64,000 bases of DNA from Kappaphycus alvarezii. Taxonomy: Eukaryota; Rhodophyta; Florideophyceae; Gigartinales; Solieriaceae. Positions 1 through 11,854 of the stretch are shown here, one piece after another. The stretch lies in the NCBI GenBank assembly GCA_002205965.3, contig NADL03000683.1, positions 124,001-188,000 on the forward strand, written 5' to 3'. A program made the position numbers and the translations under genes. Numbering within the stretch: the first letter of the stretch is position 1; every line of letters begins with the position of its first letter. Under the pieces are notes generated by a model that was not told where the DNA came from, made no database searches, and saw only the letters and a program-made list of their open reading frames with translations.

Positions 1-784
1 CCATGTCATCCGAGGCTGCCATGTCTTGGCGACGTTCAAGTCCCGGTACAGCATCTTAGCCGTTACTGGGTCACCTGCCATCTTGTAGAACTCGGTACGC
101 AGACCTACGACACGAAGGGCATACACACAGAAAAAAGCCCAGGCGTCATACTTCTCCGCTTTCTCCAGAATGTCGGCAGCAATGCGTCATGTCTTAACTG
201 TACTGCTGCTTCGTGAAGGACAGCCAGTACCCTGTTGCATTCATGTAGTTCGCCTCGTAAGTGGCAACGGGTCTCATACTTGACTGTCGTTCGAGTGCAA
301 TCGAATTGGCCATTGTTTGTGCTCGAAAAACCCACCGCTGAACGCTGAACACGGACGGCCTCAAGGATAACGAGAAAGTCCGAACTCCTTGTCACCCGGC
401 AGCGACGAGCTATCTCGCATATGCTGTTAGCCACTCTGCATCAATACCAGCAGCGGCTAGCGACTTTCCCTTCTGTATTTCCTTCGATTTGAGGATAATA
501 TCCTCTGTGTCGTTGACATTCTTCTTAAATGGAGTAGTCATTGCAGCTTGGGCGATAATCAATATCGCTGAGTCGTTTTCGTTGGACCTTTTGAAAGTGC
601 CTACCACCAACGGACTGGGGACTCGCAAAGAGAGAGGCATAGCTCGACTTCGCTGCGAGTTCGCGAGATCATCGACCTTGTTAGGATACACCCGACGGCG
701 AAGTCCATATATTGTAAGCCCACAGGCTACAGTAATGCGTACGTGTCGACTGAGCGGCCAGAGCCTGCCTCTCACTCTATCCAT
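1..784 (-). pseudogene. Unknown protein, fragmented, runs off the left edge
   Basis: Not recognised. Three minus-strand stretches read like real protein but in different frames. About 620-410 ends with the residues AEWLTAYAR. About 330-190 has a run rich in aromatic residues including YWLSFTKQQYS. About 165-1 contains EKYDAWAFFCVYALRV followed by TEFYKMAGDP and is still open at base 1. The joins need one-base shifts or short introns that I cannot place. Given the indel pattern of the whole window this may be an intact gene with sequencing errors rather than a true pseudogene. No motif of a known family is visible, and the start of the protein is not clear. Confidence 0.35.
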
Positions 785-1221
785 TGCTGGCGTTTCATCC
801 GCGTAAACGCAAGCGTCTACACAAGACGGAGTATCAACGTTTTTCTAACATTTGACGTCGTGTGTGGTGACTCCTAAGCGCTATGCTGTCTTTAGTATGT
901 CTAGTGGCATGCTCCTGTTGCTAAAAATGTTCTGCGTACTGTAGGCTCTCCTGGAATGTTTTACCAACGTCGACGAAGATAACACCTTTCCAAATAGCTT
1001 CTTTGTGTTCTTAGATGTAAAGATGGTTCCAACACGAATGGTATCTCCATATAACTATATGCTCCCCTTTCATGGCTTGCTTCACACACTTTCATATTCT
1101 CACGCTTCGCCGCCACTTTGCTCTTTCACCCGCTCCCAGGATATTCGTACTTTTCAGAAGAGCTCGCAAGAACGGTCTGACACTTTAAGTACAAATCATC
1201 GCATGAAATTTCGGAATAGTG

Positions 1222-1837
1222 TCAAAATATCAGCTCATCGAGGATTGCGGCGGACTTTTTCGAGCCCACTCCGGTACTAAGGACATCCTCTTCACCTAAC
1301 AGATTATTATGGATATTATTTACGTGTAATTCAACGCAGTGCTTCCTATCAACCACAGTTTCCTTCATATCAAGTGGCCTTTTCTTTAAGGAAATCTCCA
1401 CACAGAACATGCGGGAAGCAAGGCTGGAATGGCGGACTTCTCTCTACACAGGGCCGACCTAGGTTCCCACGTCAAGAACAGTTTTACCCCCATCTTTCCA
1501 TGCTGTCGGCGTTAAATTTTCATCCCTGGAGAAGAATGTCATAAGCTGTACTGAGTAGGAGAAAGTAGTATCAACCCGCTCGGAAACTCTATCGCAAACT
1601 ATGTTCTCTCCATTCTGATGCTTTCCTGATTTACTGCTATCGTTGTCCGATTAGGCCATCACCGATTCCCTTGACTCGGAAGTTATCGCCCATCGGAATC
1701 GTGCTCGGGTAATATCCTTCCACTTGAGTTTCGGGAGCCCTCAATTTCGAGAGACTCTCTTCGAGGTCGTTCAATCCTTTCCATAGCAGCCCGCTAAGAG
1801 ATGGAGGAGACGGCCAGCCTGCGAATAAAAAGAGCAT
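1222..1837 (-). pseudogene. Unknown coding fragments
   Basis: Three minus-strand fragments look coding by composition: 1837-1637 (contains GLNDLEESLSKL), about 1640-1470 (contains SYSVQLMTFFSRDE) and 1410-1222 (contains KHCVELHVNNIHNN). They lie head to tail in different frames and could be one protein broken by indels, possibly upstream of the fragment at 1-784. I recognise no domain. Alternative: chance open frames. Confidence 0.25.
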
Positions 1838-1839
1838 TG

Positions 1840-2949
1840 CGACAAGGTCCTTCCTTCAGATGAAATCAATTGAAGTTGGTAGTCAAGTGCCCGTATTGAA
1901 GCAAAGGCTCATTGCGACCCGCAGTGGTGAATGGACCGGGCGGGCGTCGTAGGCGCTGTGGATCGCAACAAGAAATCCATTTACTGTATATCACAGACGC
2001 ACGATCAAACTCGAATCCTTCGCCGTTTGGTTTCGCTCAGTTTAGGCCTTACCGCACCCCAGTCGATGCCTCCATCTTTTCCCTTACAATCTACTCCTTT
2101 ATCGGGCAGAGAGTGGACTCTATTAGCATTATCCTCAACTAACAGTAACCTTCAGCGACACGCCGCGTTGATTTTCACCTCCAACGCGGCTTGCTTGTTG
2201 ACCGGGCCACCAGCAGCTTTTTTAGTTGGTAGAAATGCTCTGTTATCTTTTTATAGATCCTAGATCATGGGTTGAACGCAAGTTCAAGGGACTCCTACCC
2301 TTCGCACCACTCGCAGCTCTTAGCAGGAAAATTAAGTATACCAACCCATTGAAGTAAACCCCAAAAACCCCACCTACCCCACTTAACCCCCTCCTCAACC
2401 ACTGCTTTGCCGATGATGGTACTCTGATTGCGACGCTGGGTGATCCTAGAGATGGTCCCCGGTTGATCCAGCACCACGGCCCCAGTGTCGGTCTCTTCCT
2501 CAATTTCGTAAAACCCTGATCTTATAGCTTTGTACATTATCTCCAGCCCGCTCTGCCTTCCGCTTTGCCTTCCCTCTCGAGAACTACATTTATGAATGCG
2601 TCCAACTTCTGGTTCACCTTTTCTTGGACCTTAATTCACCACATTCTTCCTTCCTGCCAAAAAAGAGGCTTGCGGGAACTCCCAGGACCAGCTGCAGAAG
2701 CCCTTGCAACCCGCGTACTTTTCGACATCCATAGCCTTTGCGCCTCGGCCTGTCTCATGGCGGACGACTTCCGTCTGTACGACCCGCAGCAATCTACGAG
2801 CGCTGTGCTCTAATTCGACGACCTGCAAAAGACTTCCCACAGGTCCCTGAACGGTGTCACCATTTCTTACGATGCGTGGATCTAGGCTTCCACCCCAATA
2901 CTTCTGGGTGCTCATGGTTTCGCAGCACTTCACCAATCTCAATAAACAG
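1840..2949. other. No gene I can support
   Basis: Several short open frames overlap on both strands. None shows a motif I can name, and composition does not favour one strand. The last part (from about 2565) could belong to the reverse-transcriptase relic that follows on the plus strand, but I cannot show it. Confidence 0.3.
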
Positions 2950-3790
2950 ACCTGCCCCCCGCCCTCTCGGGAAGTAGCCGTCCTACATCTCTAATCAGAA
3001 AAGCACCACATATTCCCACCCTCCCTCTTCAAGCCGCTGCCGCCGCCAGCATCATCGATTTGGCCCCTAACCGAGCCCGCACTGCCCAGTACTCAACACC
3101 CAGCACATCCCGGCTTCTCTCGTAAGCATGACTTGCTGCCTCCAGCTCCCTCCTTTTACAAAGGCCACATTTACCATCTTTCCTGGCCACAGCCGCCGGC
3201 TAGACATTGTCCCGTGACTTTCGCCCTAAGTCCCAAATGCCCATGTTACCTTATCAGTAAAACTTTCTCTGTTCTAAATAGGTGCACCAGGACGCTGCGG
3301 TTCGGTGCCTCTAGAAGGACAATGAATGGGATACCACTCCCACCACTACGAACACAGTGATGGGGACATATCCCGCCACTGCAGCTCTGCTGCCTCCCAA
3401 TACACCACCACCACTACCCTCGCCCCCCCGCTAGACAGTGATGCTCAGGCGCTACGCCGGCCTCCCGGTTTTTTCACCACTACCGCAGAAAGATGGATGT
3501 CTTTGGGACCAGTCTGCCGACCATTGCCCGTCTGGAGTCGGCAGATTCTACCGTCACAACGGGCCTCGTAACGCGCTTGAAATCCATGCGATCCGCGTTG
3601 CCGGACGTGACTGCGAGGTCGAGGCCCCCTCCTCGTCCCTGGCACAGAACCGCTGCCAAATGACGTTCTCCTGCAGCCCCTACTATGTCCTCTTCGTCCG
3701 ACTCCTGCCTATTTGCGTGTGAAATCCCCATCGTATCTCCTATGAAATCCACCGCACGCACTAGGCCACACAACTAAGTGGTAGCGTCGC
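2950..3790 (+). pseudogene. Reverse-transcriptase C-terminal relic (non-LTR-like)
   Basis: The plus strand carries decayed pieces of a C-terminal region seen in many reverse-transcriptase-derived proteins. In order: a helical stretch with NRARTAQYS (about 3070-3110), LRRYAGLPVF (about 3440-3470), a Cys/His part with SADHCPSG then RFYRHNGPRNAL (about 3515-3580), PNDVLLQP (about 3655-3685), and ACEIPIVSP (about 3715-3745). In the family the last two normally read PGDVL and DVTV(x)SP, a pair of acidic motifs resembling a PD-(D/E)XK nuclease fold. Here the Asp of DVT is Glu. The frame changes at least twice. The same module is found at 10627-11076 and 11855-12923 on the minus strand. Family assignment is by motif pattern only. 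Confidence 0.5.
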
Positions 3791-4149
3791 TGAGATCTCC
3801 AATCGTAAAGGAATTCGCGACGTCGAGCGCAAAACGCCAGGCAACCCCTCAATCTCCCAAACGGCCCAACACTCACCATCTCTAAACTTATCTTCCGGCC
3901 CATCGTCATTGACCTTCTACCGCCCTGTCAAATTTACCAATCTCCCTCTTTATGAATTTATCCCAACTATCGCCCGCCGCTTGTTTACGTGTACCGGTAC
4001 GGCTCGCTGCAGATCCACAAACGACTTAGTTCTATCATTTGGTCATCTATGATGCCATAAGGAGGAGTATGGTGTGGAAGATGCCGGACCCGACGACGGA
4101 AAAGGGGGGCCAATGGTTTCCCTACTCGTGAGTCGTGGCTGAGATATTA

Positions 4150-5180
4150 TCAGGCCTCCCGTAAATACCGTTCAGATTCTGTGAAGTTGCCGTTGATTCT
4201 AAGTCCTGCGGGCCGGATGACGTGAAGGCGGTGGTCTTGAGGGATGCCGAAGCTCGTAGGCTGTGCATTAGGAATCGGCAGCGGGTGCTGCGGACACAGA
4301 AGGGCCCTTTGCAACTGCGTAGCATAAAACTGTATTTGACGGCGACTTCTTCCTCAACTCTTGGTTACGGATCTGGGGTCCCAAGAGCTTGAAGCCTTAC
4401 GGAGGCACTATCGGGGAGGGAACCTTGTAGGGAAGCGACGCATGTCGTGAGGGGGCTCTTGACTCACGAAATGCGCGGGTTGCGTATGTTCAGGTGGAGA
4501 CGTTGTGGCGGAACTATATGCTGGAATTTATCATGCTTTTTGATGAGATGTTCGAAAGTCTCTGCAGGTATCCCACCGTTAGCGTGCCAATGTACAATAA
4601 ATTCGCGACGGTGTTTTTCGTTGCGTTAAGCTTGTGGATCAGAGCCTACACAGCAGGGGGAACTTGAGCATGCAAATGCTCTCCTTGCTGCGTCCCTTGA
4701 GTGCCCAGATGATCCTGCAACCCACGTTAGGGACTACGGGCGGAGTAAATGCTCCGTGGTGACTCGTGTCAAGAAAAAGCCCGAGCGTAGCCATGTGGGT
4801 GGGAAGGAGACGCATGAGAGGCTACCGATCCATAATTTGAAGGCTTTAGAGGAGTTGATGAGGACTGAGGACCGCGGCGGCATGTGGAGTCTGAGAGGTG
4901 TGTCACCTGAGAACGTGGATGTCGTCGACAAGTACATCCATCGTTTACCTTGATTCTGTTCGCCGTCCAATTTGGAAATACGAAATCTTGGGGTGGCAAT
5001 GGCAGTCGGGAGGGGAGTCATTGTGGCTATGTTGCAAACCGACTTAACGACTATGGGGTGGATGTGGGCCGGTTCTGGCTGAACGAGAAGCAGCGTCGCA
5101 ACTGTAATGGAGGGAAAAAGGGAGTTTGGGAGGTCGTCCTCGAAACTCGGTTTCCAACTATGCGGCGTGGCCTGCTGTGA
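4150..5180 (+). CDS. Hypothetical protein, broken frames
   Basis: Not recognised. Plus-strand coding-like stretches follow each other. About 4160-4340 contains DAEARRLCIRNRQRVLR. About 4430-4660 contains YMLEFIMLFDEMFESL and a hydrophobic helix around FFVALSLWIRAYTAGG. Position 4663 shifts by one base into HANALLAASLECPDDPA, which ends at 4953 with KYIHRLP. A further open stretch, 4960-5180, may belong to it. Charged C-terminal residues and one hydrophobic segment are all that can be seen. The one-base shift near 4660 sits in an otherwise intact reading, so it is likely a sequencing indel. Confidence 0.4.
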
Positions 5181-6007
5181 TATTCTCAGCGCCATTGGAA
5201 ATTTTCAGGATACGGTGGAAAACTTCATGTGGGTGGAGTGGTGCCAGGAGTTTGACGGCCTCGCCAGCTGAATTGTCTTTTGAGATCCTATACGCTGCCT
5301 GAGCAACAGCGAATCGGGTAATTGAGGGAGCGGTTGGACGGCCAGACTCAGAGGGCTGGACAATTTGCTGTAGTACGGGGTTCACCGTAGCGGCAGCTTG
5401 CCATAATGCCATGAATGAGGAAAGCCGTAAGAGGCCCAAACACAGAATGTAACCTGTTCAGAGCGCGGAACTTAAGCTCATGCCCGCATACTACGCCCGG
5501 TGAACGTCATTCCTGCTCTGAAATGAGGGCTGATGCGAGGTCGAAACTGACCTCTCTTAACCTCTTTATGTCATGCATGAACGAGACTTGACGCATGCTG
5601 TCATCGCTACTGAGGAGATGGAAGGACGTCACTTGGACAATAGGCGAGTACTGTACCCTGATTTCGTTGGTCACCGAGGAGGCTGTGCATTGATTCTTTG
5701 TCATTTGTAGACTCGAGGTGCAGATAGGGAGGTGTGAAATTGTGCAAAGGAATGACAAGAGGTAGTTGAGCAGCACTGTAACCTGCCGTTTGCTAAACCT
5801 TTGCGGAGACAGTTGACTCGACCCGAATTTCTCGTTTAACCTTTTGACGTTGATTGCCCCAGCATCATTAGTTTCTGCCACAACTTGCCTATGTCAAGAC
5901 ATGGTGCCACATAATGTGAGCAAAATCTAGGTTTCTGCGAAGACAGTCTGCTGCCGAAGCAGGGCCTCAATGAATAAAACCTGATTCTCTGTCGAAATGG
6001 CGATCAT
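5158..6007 (-). CDS. Hypothetical multi-exon gene
   Basis: Not recognised. The likely start is the ATG at 6007, giving MIAISTENQVLFIEALLRQQ and a stop 26 codons on; this suggests a small first exon. The second open stretch, about 5885-5507, includes VKRLNEKFGSSQLSPQRFSK and ends in an amphipathic helix (HDIKRLREVSFDLASAL). The last, 5439-5158, contains FMALWQAAATVNPVLQQ and AYRISKDNSAGEAVK and ends GHAA. Splice sites are plausible but not unique, so the exon structure is uncertain. It is divergent from the Myb gene; the roughly 900 bases between them hold a palindromic GTAC-rich cluster. Confidence 0.4.
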
Positions 6008-6188
6008 CTTGCGAGACGCGAGAAATTCTGTGCGGTGTTGGGGAAACTTGAACCTTTATTTAAAGATAAAAGTGGCCTGGGAAACAGAACTGCAGTGGAC
6101 ATGATAGAAACATTGATGTAAAGTGTTTCCCAGACACAAGCCGGCAAGGGCTGAACCGATTCCTACTCACGCAAAGACTGTCTGAACA

Positions 6189-6290
6189 ATGCATACTGTA
6201 CTGTATCATGGTACAGTACAGTATGTACACTGTGCACTGCAGTAGAGTACAGTATACAATGTACATGTACTGTACAGTACAGTAGTAATC
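6189..6290. repeat. GTAC/ACTGT palindrome cluster
   Basis: About 100 bases made largely of overlapping TACTGTAC, ACAGTACAGT and GTACATGTAC words, self-complementary throughout. It lies between two divergent genes, upstream of both. Similar clusters occur at 9868-9970, 10139-10206, 18138-18270 and in shorter form near 23410-23490, 26010, 26190 and 54690. Confidence 0.7.
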
Positions 6291-6929
6291 CCGCGAAGGA
6301 CAGTATACGGTAAATTCAATTCATTGCGCAGGACTGAAAAAAGTGTGCTGCCCAATGTCAGCAACATCATTTACTGTGGGTTTTGCCCAATTGATGAACA
6401 ATCCAAAAAAACGTTTACGGCGGCGGTTCAATGACAAGCAATGGCTTTGCCCCTCCAAACGGCGAGATACACGAAATCGCACGAAATCTGCACCCTTTCC
6501 GCCAATGACAAGTTTCCAAGCAAAACGTGCGGCTGTGCTGACCCCACAACCAATGCTGCTTGCTATTGCAAGACAATGCCAAATCGCTTTTCCATTTATT
6601 TCTAACGGCATTCCGTCCGATTTTGTATCTCGTCCTCTTCCTTCCGCTTTCCCACTTTTCAGCCATACAGTTGTCAGCCCCATTTTTTGCTTTTCTTGCG
6701 CAGCGCTTGCATCCATGTGATTTTGCACACATTTTCGCAATTACCGCCGACCCCTTCATTTCCATCCTATTCTACTGCCATTGTCACAACTGATGCCGAT
6801 GATACCTGTCCTGACTGAACCGCCGTCTTTACTTTCCTCACCTCGCCAATCCAATTCTTTCGCATCGTAGGCAACCGCCTCTACTTGTTGCTGCCCTCAA
6901 CACACAAATCCCAAGTCCCAAACCAAACA

Positions 6930-8279
6930 ATGCCTAATTCTCCTCCCTCAGCCCCTAAACCTCCTCCCTCTCCACCACCTTCCAATCCCCAGCAACCCTT
7001 CCAATTTCTGCCCCAACTTCCCCACCCCCACCCCTACCTCCAGTCCCTCCGCAAAAGCAACCACGCAAAAAATATGTCCTAACCAAACGTCGTGAATACT
7101 GGACCGACGACGAACACAAACGTTTCATCACCGCCCTTGCCCTCTACGGTCGCGAATGGAAAGCCATTGAGCGCGACGTCGCTACCAAGACCGCCGTCCA
7201 AATTCGATCCCACGCTCAAAAATATTTTCTTCGTCTTGAGCGTAACCGTTCCGCCGCCCTTCTCCAATTCCTCCTCCGCGCCCTCGCAAGTCTCGCTCTC
7301 ACTCCCAACCCGCTCTTTCTGCTGTTCATTCCCATTCCTCCGTCCCGACATCTCTGCATCCCTCATCTAACCTTTCCAAGCTTGCTTCCAGTGCCTTGTG
7401 TCCCTCTGCACCTCCCGCAAACCTACCCCATTCCCCTTCTGTCCTCCCGCCACAGCCACCGCCCCCGCTCCTCGCTCCCAATCCTCACTATGCCCTTCAT
7501 CATCATCATACACCCCCGCCACCACCACTGCACTCACACCATCCACCCGCCCCCGTAGCAATTGCACCCGCCTTACCCACGCCTCCGCCTCCGCACCATC
7601 CCTCAATGTCCACTCGTCTACTCGTACCCAACTCACCCGCCCCAATATCCCTCCGCCGCGCCGTTGCCCTCAACCCATTACTATCCCTCCGCCATACCGC
7701 CTGTATCCTCTTATTATCACCATCCGCATTACGTGTCTCCCACAGCCACCCTGCTCCTCCAAGCCACTTGACCCCACGTGTAGAAGGTGCCTATTATGCA
7801 CACGTCAGCCTTGGCAAGTCAGGCAGTCACCCCGGCCAGACAAGAAGCGCAACGCGATCCCTACTCAACCCAGAAAGAGGACTAGGGACGAAGAGTCGGA
7901 CGAACAAACTGAGAGGCACGGGAAGAGAAGAGCCAGTAGCGTCGCCGATGACGTCGACAAGGAAGATATCGCAAGTAGCGACAAGTTGCAAATGAGTAGT
8001 GCGGGATCGTCCGGTGAAGAAGCGGACATTGACAGTTGCAGCGGAGGGTCAGGCAGTGGTGAAATGGCAGCCAGGAGGATGCACAAGGCTAGGGCCGCTG
8101 TCATGTGTAAAGACGGCCACGTTCCGCCTGCCGTGCATCAGCATGAGGGAGATTGTATGGTAGCCTCAAGGTTGTTGGCTCTGTGGAATGCAGGACCGAT
8201 GGCCATGGGAGGTGGGAGTGTGCAGCAGAAGCAGACCGGAGCGGGAAGAGGCAAGGCCGCTGCGACCGTAACGTGTTAA
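6930..8279 (+). CDS. SHAQKYF-class single-Myb transcription factor
   Basis: This encodes a DNA-binding factor of the plant/algal one-repeat Myb class (the CCA1/REVEILLE-like group), expected in the nucleus. The Myb repeat lies at about 7097-7231: it opens with WTDDEHKRF, has a central Trp in YGREWKAIE, and ends with the diagnostic [11 protein letters not shown]. It is followed by the IPPPRPRK basic tail typical of these proteins. The rest is low complexity: Pro/His/Ser-rich (about 7270-7760), then an acidic and basic tail ([12 protein letters not shown]) to the stop at 8279. The start at 6930 gives a Pro-rich N-terminus. At least four one-base frame changes occur (near 6990, 7258, in 7600-7800 and near 7860), all without other decay. 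They look like sequencing indels, several in C or CT runs. The target genes cannot be told. Confidence 0.8.
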
Positions 8280-8921
8280 TGATGTGTTTTTGTGATATTG
8301 CCGTGTTTTTTAAGTTTGTCAATGGGGAAGGGGATAAGGTAGGTATTAACCAGGCCTGGGACGAGTAGAATGAGAAAAGGTGGGGAGGTTGAGGTAGCGC
8401 CAGGATTGCAACTTCAATTACCGCAATGCTGAACTGTTGAATGGTTGTGATACATGCAAGGAGGGCTACGATCGGGTGCCCGTCGCAGTCTAAGGAAAGC
8501 ATGTGAAGGGGAGCGTTTTTGTTGAATAGCAGGGTGTCCACATGAAGCGATCGATAGAGCGAATCATGGGCGAATTGTTGGGTACCGGATAATTGCTGGG
8601 GAGACTAGTTGCGGGTAATTTTGGTGCATGTACTTATGAACAAGATGAGTTTTCAAAGAAAAATGTCTTTTCTTTCTCCCCTGAGCGAGGTGTGATGCCT
8701 CAGCGAGCGACGCCATTAGTCTCGGCAGCGCATCTTATCGTTTGAGCTTCCCTCTCGAGGACTATCTTAACCCGTTGCACTGTACCTGAATCCCCATTTC
8801 CACTACGGCATATTGTCACCAGTCGTGCATCACAAAGAGAGAGCGGATCACCAAAATTGCGAACCTCACTTGTCAGCATACCATAGCAGTTCAGCAAAAA
8901 AAGTCCAGGATATCGGGAACC
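8280..8921. other. Intergenic, convergent 3' ends
   Basis: Space between the 3' ends of the Myb gene (+) and the LSM12-like gene (-). Only short open frames; nothing recognised. Confidence 0.5.
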
Positions 8922-9630
8922 TCAGATATCTAAGAGATCACCCAACGACCTAGATCTTAGTGCAGACTCCCCCCTCCCCGAACTGTAAAAACATGAAGAC
9001 GCAGACGCACAGCTTACCTAATCGAAGCGATGTCATACGGCGGAGCGAGTCGGACGGTATCCAAAATGACTATAGCATTATCATCCCAGCGACAGGGCAA
9101 TGTTTTGGCCAAGACATCGAAAATAGCCTGGCCTTCAGCTGAGACACCAACGCCGATACGGGCAAACTCCTCGTGATGTTTCCGGAACACGCGGTCTTGC
9201 TCGGCGTGCGGACGGGTCATGTCATGGATGCCTGTCAGAGGGAAATGAAAAGTAGATTATATGATTTCGATCAGGATGAATGGGGAGATACAGAGGTTAG
9301 TGGAGGTCTAGATGTACGGCGATGGTAAACATTACGGATTAAATCGGCTGGGGCAATGAAGTGGTTTCAGAGATGTATTCGTTGTTGCAGAGGATGGGGG
9401 TACAAAGTGAGACAACTCACGCTTTTGGGAGGGCCATTTGCTCTGTGGCGGGGATGTGGGAGACGGGAGATGAGCTTAATGTTGTTTGCAGGTATGAGTG
9501 CGAGGTCTGCCGACGGGATGAGCTCAAGGGAAACAAGACCGGCCAGTTTATCCTCTGCGTGGATGAAAGCGTGAAGAGAGGTACCGTCCTTGAGGTCGAG
9601 GGAGACGGGTTTGTGAAGTTCGAAAGACAT
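8922..9630 (-). CDS. LSM12: LSM12-like RNA-associated protein
   Basis: Homologue of eukaryotic LSM12, a small protein with an N-terminal Lsm-like domain and a C-terminal anticodon-binding-like (AD) domain. Family members associate with ataxin-2/Pbp1 and RNA. Exon 1 (9630-9421) starts MSFELHKPVSLDLKDG and shows the Lsm strand pattern ending ANNIKLI. The donor is GTGAGT; exon 2 (9231-9018) carries the strongest match, EGQAIFDVLAKTLPCRW followed by AIVILDTVRLAPPYD. Intron 2 is GTAAGC to TTTTTACAG, and exon 3 (8982-8922) ends GESALRSRSLGDLLDI, matching the family tail. Exon 2 to 3 phases agree. Exon 1 is one base short of the needed phase, so one base is probably missing between 9421 and 9480. 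Length (about 161 residues) is a little below human LSM12. Its upstream side holds the palindrome cluster at 9868-9970. Confidence 0.85.
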
Positions 9631-9867
9631 GATGTTGGGAAGGGGGATGTTGGAGTGATAAAGTGGGGCAAAAGCGGAAAGGGACGCGGAGGGTAGGTAG
9701 GATTTGCAGAGGCAAGGACAAAGCGGAGGTGTAATTTCAAGCGGGAGATGGGTTGAGACGAGTTGAGCGTCGTAATCGATGGGCTTGATGAGGAAGATGA
9801 CGGCGTTCGATGAGACGGCGTTGGTGAGGGGTAGGGGCAGGTAAGTCCTAGTTGAAAAGGCGACAAG

Positions 9868-9970
9868 AGTGCACTGTACATACGTACAGAGCTGTGCAGT
9901 ACAGTATTACACAGCTTGGTTCTGTACAGCACATGCATACAACTGTACAATACAGTACTGTACAGTACAA
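9868..9970. repeat. GTAC/ACTGT palindrome cluster
   Basis: Dense ACTGTACA, TACGTACA and ACAGTACTGTACAGTAC words, about 240-340 bases upstream of the LSM12-like start codon. Same word set as 6189-6290. Confidence 0.7.
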
Positions 9971-10138
9971 GGGAAAGTTTTTTATGTCTATTCAACGACA
10001 AATGATCGACAGAGTTACCATTTGCATGCTTGATTCCTGCAAATCAGCGGCACCGGATCTCCAAAGTGAAATTTTTTAATTCACACGTGTCGAGACAAGA
10101 TTGGCTGGAGTTGGAATACTCATTCATTATGTGGTTCA

Positions 10139-10206
10139 AGCACATGTGTACGGCACATGTAGTAAATACTGTAATTACAGTTCAGTACAGTACTGTGTAG
10201 TACAAC
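10139..10206. repeat. GTAC/ACTGT palindrome cluster
   Basis: Third cluster of CACATGTGTAC, TACTGTAATTACAGT and CAGTACAGTACTGT words. TACTGTAATTACAGT is a near-perfect palindrome. Confidence 0.65.
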
Positions 10207-10626
10207 GACAAAACCTGTCAATCCGGAGCTCCGAGTTCTGCAACACTGCAAGACAAAGTCATACTGTAGGGTTGTTGACATGATGATAATGCCTAAAGGC
10301 GTGAGCCGTAGAGACAAGTCTCATTCTTCGTATGGGCAATTACTGTATACCTTTGCGTAAACTCCACCCTTTCACAACGCGAGTTTGGTGGTCTTACACC
10401 GCGGGTGAACTTTCAGGGTTAATCTCAACATATATAATCATCTTTACTTCATGTATTATAAAAGGCGTACAAGCCTAGCTGACAGTGTAAGCTAAGATAG
10501 TTGAAGTTTGTCGCTGCCCAGCTAGGGAGTACGCGCTAGGATCGATGTTGCAAAGGTAGACCATATGGTCGACGAGATTCGTTGCCGCAGGAGGTCAAGG
10601 GCCGCCGCTGGTGTACAGAACAGTCG
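10207..10626. other. Intergenic, no gene seen
   Basis: No coding-like frame and no RNA gene recognised. The stretch 10430-10460 is AT-rich (ATATATAATC) and could be promoter DNA, without further support. Confidence 0.4.
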
Positions 10627-11076
10627 TCACGATATCAATTTCGCATGGGTCTCAATCACCCCAGAGATTGACTTACAGGGCGCGGCGAAAGAGTCGAAAG
10701 CTAGCGGAACAAAGTGAAAACCGAGCATTGGAAAAGTAGCGTCCGGGGTCAGGTTAAACGCAGCTCTCACTGAGCAGTCGAAGGTCTTCACCTTGTCAAA
10801 GTTGGCCGATTCGGCTGCCCCGCAAGGTGCCAATGCAGCTTGTTTGAGGTAAGATCGGGCCATGGGATTGCGAATGGTGACATCATATGCGATTTGCGTC
10901 GGCGCATTGAGCGTGTCAGTAGGTTCCGGTCCACATTGGACGAGGACGTCGGCTGGCCGGAGGTCTGTACCCGGCACAAGGTTGGGAACTTCTTGTCTGT
11001 GAGCAAGACCGGCAGGTCGGAACATGTCGGTCGTAAGGAGGTTCCGGAGGAATCTCAACAGTTCCAAAATCGCCAA
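10627..11076 (-). pseudogene. Reverse-transcriptase C-terminal (nuclease-like) relic
   Basis: A 149-codon open frame encodes only the C-terminal part of a reverse-transcriptase-derived element protein. Near its N-terminal half is RPADVLVQCG; about 25 residues later comes QIAYDVTIRNPMARSYL, then a Lys/Phe-rich helix, then FHFVPLAFDSF. The spacing PxDVL...YDVT(V/I)xNP is shared by the C-termini of many invertebrate and algal RT-like proteins and resembles motifs II and III of PD-(D/E)XK nucleases. The RT catalytic domain itself is not visible upstream (above 11076). Unlike its relatives in this window the frame is continuous. Function of an isolated fragment: probably none. Confidence 0.55.
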
Positions 11077-11854
11077 GAGGCCGGTCCTAGCAAACTAAAG
11101 CGACCAGTTACTGCACATTGCCCTTTTAACAACGTTCCCCGCTGTCCGCTCTTCATGCTTAAGTACTCCCCTTTCGGTTAATAACCGCCACTGCCTCTAC
11201 AGTAAATTACTAAAGCACCAAAGCTTCCCCCCCTCCTAAAACAGGGGATACCTTTTGGACTCACCTTTTTGGACGGAACTTTTGTTTTTACTTGCCACTG
11301 CCCTTGACTGATTACAAAAGGGTCATCTGCGTTGGCTAGCTGCAAATTCTAAGCGGGGAAGGTTCGGATGGTTTACTCCTGGGAGCACATTCTACCTATT
11401 CTAAAGTACTCCAGACAACCACAATCGACTCAAAAGAGCACGCCGACACAGTAATGGGGAAGGAACTACGCTCCCTAGAGGGCCACCTCATGACCAGTCA
11501 TCAACCAGGCCGCAATGGACTCTATGGCTGCAACGGTTTGCCTTTGCATCAAAATCCTCGGAACCTTTCCATAGGTCTCCGTTGTCCTTACGGCCACGTT
11601 CTCCGCCACATCATTTCACACCGCGCGTGCATCCTGATTCTGTGTCATTTTCAGACTCTGTAGTACACAGACCTGCCCCTTGTAGACTTCGGAGAATAGC
11701 GGTACTGCATCCCTAATCAGTAAAGCACCCCAATTCCCCCTCCCTACAAAACGGGCCAGCCTGCCAAATAAATGCTTCACCGCACCTACTGCATTTTCGA
11801 GGCAGCAGTTCAGAGAGAAAAGAGACCTTTTATTTCATAGATTCTAGAGGGGGA
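11077..11854. other. Relic DNA with short dispersed repeats
   Basis: No intact gene. Two short segments, about 11190-11240 and 11700-11750, and a third at about 2985-3035, share the core (A)TCA/TTA-G(T)AAAGCACC followed by a C-rich run. The two better copies (2985-3035 and 11700-11750) also share CTAATCAG before it. They lie next to reverse-transcriptase relics, so they are likely a common part of that element. A plus-strand frame at 11454-11663 is open but unrecognised. Confidence 0.35.

Noticed and set aside
7367-7645. Minus-strand frame inside the Myb gene
   Set aside because: Shadow of the low-complexity Pro/His-rich coding on the plus strand.
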